From assembly GCA_018607835.1 (NCBI GenBank), contig JABBAS010000027.1, positions 64,876-124,038 on the forward strand: 59,163 nucleotides of DNA, in the 5' to 3' direction. The notes under the pieces are model-generated. The model saw nothing but the letters and a program-made list of their open reading frames with translations. It was not told the origin of the DNA and made no database searches. Position 1 is the stretch's first letter, and each line of letters starts with the position of its first letter. Positions 55,748 to 59,163 of this stretch are shown here, piece after piece. The stretch comes from Methylobacillus sp. Its GTDB lineage: Bacteria > Pseudomonadota > Gammaproteobacteria > Burkholderiales > Burkholderiaceae_C. The translations under genes were made by a program, and so were the position numbers.

Positions 55748-58391
55748 ATCCAATAGCGAATCTGTCGTCGTACCCGACATTCCAGGGCTACGCGAAGCGC
55801 ACAAAACCGGGAAGCAAGCCGTGCAAGCGGCTCTCTTAAGCCCGTCGCTTCAAGCCAGAGGCGTTAAAAATGTGTTGCGCCAGTTGGCGAAACACACCGA
55901 CCAGACCCTCAAAACGCTCTGGCAACTTGCGGGGTTGCCAAACCAGGCGGCGCTGGTTGCAGTGGGTGGTTTTGGACGAGGCGAGCTCTTCCCGGCCTCC
56001 GACGTAGACGTGCTGGTGTTATTGCCAGATGGCGCTGACCCAGATGTCGACACCGACCTGCGCGAGGCCATCGAACATTTCATTAGTTACTGCTGGGACG
56101 TCGGCCTTGAAATCGGCTCCAGTGTTCGACAGACCGACGAGTGTCTCCGCGAGGCCGCAAAAGACGTGACCATTCAAACGGCGATGTTGGAGTCGCGATG
56201 GATTTGTGGTGACACAACCCTGTTGCGGCAGGTCATGGATCGCCTGTCGGCAGACCTCAATCCCAACGCTTTTTTTAAAGCGAAAACCCTGGAGATGGCC
56301 CAGCGCCATCAGCGTTTCGAAAACACCGCGTACGCGCTTGAACCCAACTGTAAAGAGTCTCCCGGTGGCTTGCGTGACCTACAAGTCATTGCGTGGGTGG
56401 CAAAGGCCGCTGGTTTTGGTGGTACTTGGGAAGAAATGGCAGAAAACGGTCTGCTCACGCCATTGGAACTGGGTCAAATTAAAAGCAACGAGGCGCTGCT
56501 GTGCCTGATTCGCGCGCGCCTACACACGCTAACGAAGCGGCGCGAGGACCGCCTGCTTTTCGACGTACAGAACACCTTGGCAGAGGCCTTTGGTTTCAAG
56601 CCTGTACTGGCCGAAAACGGCGCTACCAAGGGGGCACACCGTGCGAGTGAGGCGCTGATGAAGCGTTATTACTGGGCCGCCAAGGCGGTAACGCAGTTAA
56701 ATCAGATCGTACTGCTCAACATTGAGGAGGCGCTTTACGATCGCACGCATCACGCTGAACGGCCAATGACGCCCATCAACGCGCGCTTCTTTGATCGCTC
56801 CGGCCTGATCGAAGTCTGCGATGACGAGCTGTATATGCGTGAACCGCAAGCGATTCTCGAGACCTTCCTGTTGTATCAAAACACGGTGGGCATCACGGGC
56901 TTTTCTGCGCGAACCCTGCGTGCACTCTACAGCGCACGGCCGATCATGAATGCGAAGTTTCGCAGTGACCCGGTCAACCGCGACACCTTTATGGCGATCT
57001 TAAAAGCGCCAGAGGGTATTACGCACGCAATGCGGTTGATGAACCAAAACTCCGTATTGGGACGTTATCTGTGGCCGTTCCGGAATATTGTGGGGCAAAT
57101 GCAGCATGACCTGTTCCACGTATACACCGTCGATCAGCACACCTTGATGGTGTTGCGCAACGTGCGTCGCTTTTTTATTGCGGATCACTCGCACGAATAC
57201 CCGTTTTGCTCGCAGTTGGCAGCCAGTTGGGACAAGCCGTGGATTTTTTATATTGCGGCGCTTTTTCACGATATTGCCAAAGGGCGTGGCGGCGACCATT
57301 CCGTTTTGGGCGCGCGCGATGTACGCGTTTTCTGTAAGCAGCACCGCATTGATGCGGCCGATAGTCGCTTGATTGAATTCTTGGTTTCTAGTCACCTGCT
57401 GATGAGCCATGTGGCGCAAAAAAAGGACCTGACAGACCCAGAGGTCATCAACGCCTTTGCTGCGCAAATGGGCAGCGAACGCAACTTGGTCGCTCTGTAC
57501 TTGTTGACCGTTGCTGATATTCGCGGCACATCGCCCAAGGTTTGGAACGCGTGGAAAGGCAAGTTACTAGAAGACCTTTTCCGTGCGACACAACGGGTGC
57601 TGGGCGGCAATGCGGTGGAGTCAGATGCAATTGTGGATGCGCGCAAGCGTGATGCCTTGGCGATTCTGGCGCTGAATGCAGCGCCGCATATGTCCCATCA
57701 GACACTGTGGGGCATGCTTGATTTGAGCTACTTCATGCGCCATGACGGCGACGATATTGCTTGGCATACCCGCCACGTTTCTCGGTTACTACATGATGAC
57801 CCGCACGCCAGTAAGCCCATGGTCCGAGCGCGTCGTACGCCATTTGGAGACGTGTTGCAGGTCATGGTTTTCGCACCTGAGCAGCCCGATCTGTTTGCCC
57901 GTATCTGCGCTTACTTCGACCGCGCCGGCTTTAGCATCTTGGACGCGCGCGTGCACACGACAAAGCACGGGCAAGCGCTGGATACATTTGAAGTGACATC
58001 CACCCAACTCGTGGATCAGCACCGAGAGTTCATCGGCATGATAGAGGCCGACCTGCACACACAGCTGCTACAACGAACACCGCTGCCCGAACCGCAGCTG
58101 GGCCGCTTGTCCCGACGGGTGAGGAGCTTCCCCGTGACGCCGCGCGTCACCTTGCGACCAGACGAAAAGGCCCAAAATTGGTTGCTCACCATCTCAACCA
58201 GTGACCGCACCGGTTTGCTCTATGGCGTGGCACGTACGCTGGCTTTGCACAAGATTAGCGTCGAATTATCCAAAATCACGACGCTGGGCGAGCGCGTTGA
58301 AGATACGTTTTTGGTTCGTGGTGAGCGTCTCGCTGACCACAAATCCCGCATCGCACTAGAGACAGATTTACTTGAGGTGCTTGAGGACTGA
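55725..58391 (+). CDS. glnD: [Protein-PII] uridylyltransferase/uridylyl-removing enzyme
   Basis: Nitrogen sensor that uridylylates PII proteins when glutamine is low and removes UMP when high, about 888 residues. The nucleotidyltransferase motif GGFGRGELFPASDVDVL is at about 81-97. A central PII-modifying helical region follows, then an HD domain with FHDIAKGRGGDHS near 513-525. Two C-terminal ACT domains (about 705-780 and 815-888) bind glutamine. The start is TTG at 55725 or GTG at 55731, both inside the end of map, so translation is coupled. It ends convergently with def. Confidence 0.95.
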   Translation: MFVQPQLKSNSESVVVPDIPGLREAHKTGKQAVQAALLSPSLQARGVKNVLRQLAKHTDQTLKTLWQLAGLPNQAALVAVGGFGRGELFPASDVDVLVLLPDGADPDVDTDLREAIEHFISYCWDVGLEIGSSVRQTDECLREAAKDVTIQTAMLESRWICGDTTLLRQVMDRLSADLNPNAFFKAKTLEMAQRHQRFENTAYALEPNCKESPGGLRDLQVIAWVAKAAGFGGTWEEMAENGLLTPLELGQIKSNEALLCLIRARLHTLTKRREDRLLFDVQNTLAEAFGFKPVLAENGATKGAHRASEALMKRYYWAAKAVTQLNQIVLLNIEEALYDRTHHAERPMTPINARFFDRSGLIEVCDDELYMREPQAILETFLLYQNTVGITGFSARTLRALYSARPIMNAKFRSDPVNRDTFMAILKAPEGITHAMRLMNQNSVLGRYLWPFRNIVGQMQHDLFHVYTVDQHTLMVLRNVRRFFIADHSHEYPFCSQLAASWDKPWIFYIAALFHDIAKGRGGDHSVLGARDVRVFCKQHRIDAADSRLIEFLVSSHLLMSHVAQKKDLTDPEVINAFAAQMGSERNLVALYLLTVADIRGTSPKVWNAWKGKLLEDLFRATQRVLGGNAVESDAIVDARKRDALAILALNAAPHMSHQTLWGMLDLSYFMRHDGDDIAWHTRHVSRLLHDDPHASKPMVRARRTPFGDVLQVMVFAPEQPDLFARICAYFDRAGFSILDARVHTTKHGQALDTFEVTSTQLVDQHREFIGMIEADLHTQLLQRTPLPEPQLGRLSRRVRSFPVTPRVTLRPDEKAQNWLLTISTSDRTGLLYGVARTLALHKISVELSKITTLGERVEDTFLVRGERLADHKSRIALETDLLEVLED

Positions 58392-58420
58392 GTGTCCGGT
58401 GGACATCAAGCGAGCGGTCG

Positions 58421-58966
58421 TTAGTCGTCGTCACCTTCAAGCGCGCTGAGCTCTGGAAACAAGGTCTCCACGTAGCCAAACTGGCTGAAGTCCCGCACAC
58501 GCATGGGGTACAACTTCCCAATGAGGTGATCGCACTCGTGTTGTGCAACACGGGCATGAAAGCCGCTCGCAGTGCGCTCAATCGTACGGCCGAACTCATC
58601 AAAGCCGGTATAGCGAATATGCATCCAACGCGGCACCACTGCCCGTAGCCCCGGTACCGACAGGCACCCCTCCCAGCCCGACTGCTCCTCCTCACCGATG
58701 GGTGTAATCACCGGGTTGATCAGTACAGTCGCCGGAATGATGGCCTCATTGGGATAGCGCGGATTGACAGCGCCCGAGCCAAACAGAACAACCTGACGGT
58801 CTACCCCGATTTGCGGCGCAGCTAAACCCGCGCCATTTGCGCCAGCCATCGTCTCCCTGAGGTCGGCAATCAGCTGGTGTAACTCAGGTGTATCAAACGC
58901 CGTCACCGGCTTCGCAACGGTGAGCAGGCGCGGATCGCCCATCTTTAAAATAGGGTGTCTGGCCAT
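58421..58966 (-). CDS. def: Peptide deformylase
   Basis: Metallohydrolase, 181 residues, that removes the formyl group from initiator Met. All three motifs are intact: [13 protein letters not shown] near 42-54, [10 protein letters not shown] near 98-107 (metal Cys) and [12 protein letters not shown] near 140-151 (HExxH). It is a lone gene, not linked to fmt, so another def copy elsewhere is possible. It is convergent with glnD, 29 bases away. The 197 bases to the right edge hold its promoter; no other gene is clear there. Confidence 0.95.
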   Translation of the reverse strand: MARHPILKMGDPRLLTVAKPVTAFDTPELHQLIADLRETMAGANGAGLAAPQIGVDRQVVLFGSGAVNPRYPNEAIIPATVLINPVITPIGEEEQSGWEGCLSVPGLRAVVPRWMHIRYTGFDEFGRTIERTASGFHARVAQHECDHLIGKLYPMRVRDFSQFGYVETLFPELSALEGDDD

Positions 58967-59163
58967 GTGTCGTATCTGCCTTTCTGTGTCGTTTTCCCCG
59001 CGTCTATGAGCAATGCGTCTCTTTGCACCACGAGATGGATGCTGAAGAATATACCGCTTTACGCTAGGATAACGTGTCGATTAAACGATGTTTGCATAAC
59101 CGCCCCAACCCCTCAATGACAACCCATCAATAACAACCCTATGATGTCCTCCAAACCCGCTCC

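Noticed and set aside
59141-59163. Possible start of a rightward gene at the right edge (ATGATG)
   Set aside because: Only seven codons are visible, with no ribosome binding site; cannot be supported.
1-59163. Mobile elements, CRISPR arrays, tRNA or rRNA genes, defence or secretion loci
   Set aside because: No transposase, integrase, repeat-spacer pattern, tRNA-like cloverleaf or toxin-antitoxin pair was seen on either strand.

Overview
The window is a moderate-GC chromosomal segment of a Betaproteobacterium, most likely order Burkholderiales. The evidence is conserved gene order: mltG-tmk-holB-tatD divergent from ygfZ, yciB-bolA-parvulin, a single-chain PurL of about 1,370 residues, and map-glnD. 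The many Liv-type ABC transporters and the beta-oxidation genes also fit. I see no rRNA, tRNA, insertion sequence, prophage, CRISPR array or replication origin.

Region 1 (1-10.7 kb) is transport-rich. A Liv-type importer runs off the left edge (binding protein, LivH, partial LivM). It is divergent from a ThDP-dependent enzyme, followed by a class II aldolase-like protein and a 65-residue membrane protein. A second, complete Liv operon (livG-livF-livH-livM-binding protein) follows and ends in a good intrinsic terminator. Region 2 (10.7-16.1 kb) holds a sulfide module: a DUF442/rhodanese-like domain fused to sulfide:quinone oxidoreductase, overlapping a SulP anion transporter. Beyond it lie an unknown coiled-coil protein and a secreted ankyrin protein.

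Region 3 (16.1-29.7 kb) is mostly housekeeping: tatD, holB, tmk and mltG in one direction; ygfZ and an NRDE protein in the other. Next come a thioesterase-acetyltransferase fusion, an HSL-type esterase, an iron-type alcohol dehydrogenase, a patatin-like lipase, an aldo/keto reductase and tex. Region 4 (29.8-42.4 kb) looks like an acyl-CoA catabolic locus: acyl-CoA ligase, a third Liv transporter, a FadB-like bifunctional enzyme, thiolase, a Dabb protein, two SDRs, a PaaI thioesterase and a CurA-type reductase. No acyl-CoA dehydrogenase is present. The third Liv system has no binding protein, and its LivF has arginine in place of the Walker A lysine.

Region 5 (42.4-59.2 kb) holds selO, yciB-bolA-parvulin, an alpha/beta hydrolase fused to a class III nucleotide cyclase, a SEL1 protein, nadC, a TSUP transporter, an esterase, purL, map-glnD and a lone peptide deformylase.

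I did not find a clearly new multi-gene system. The points most worth a second look are the P-loop-altered, binding-protein-less Liv system; the DUF442-SQR/SulP pair with a 12-bp tandem repeat read in two frames; the hydrolase-cyclase and thioesterase-GNAT fusions; the palindromes in two promoter regions; and two putative leaderless promoters (yciB, map).
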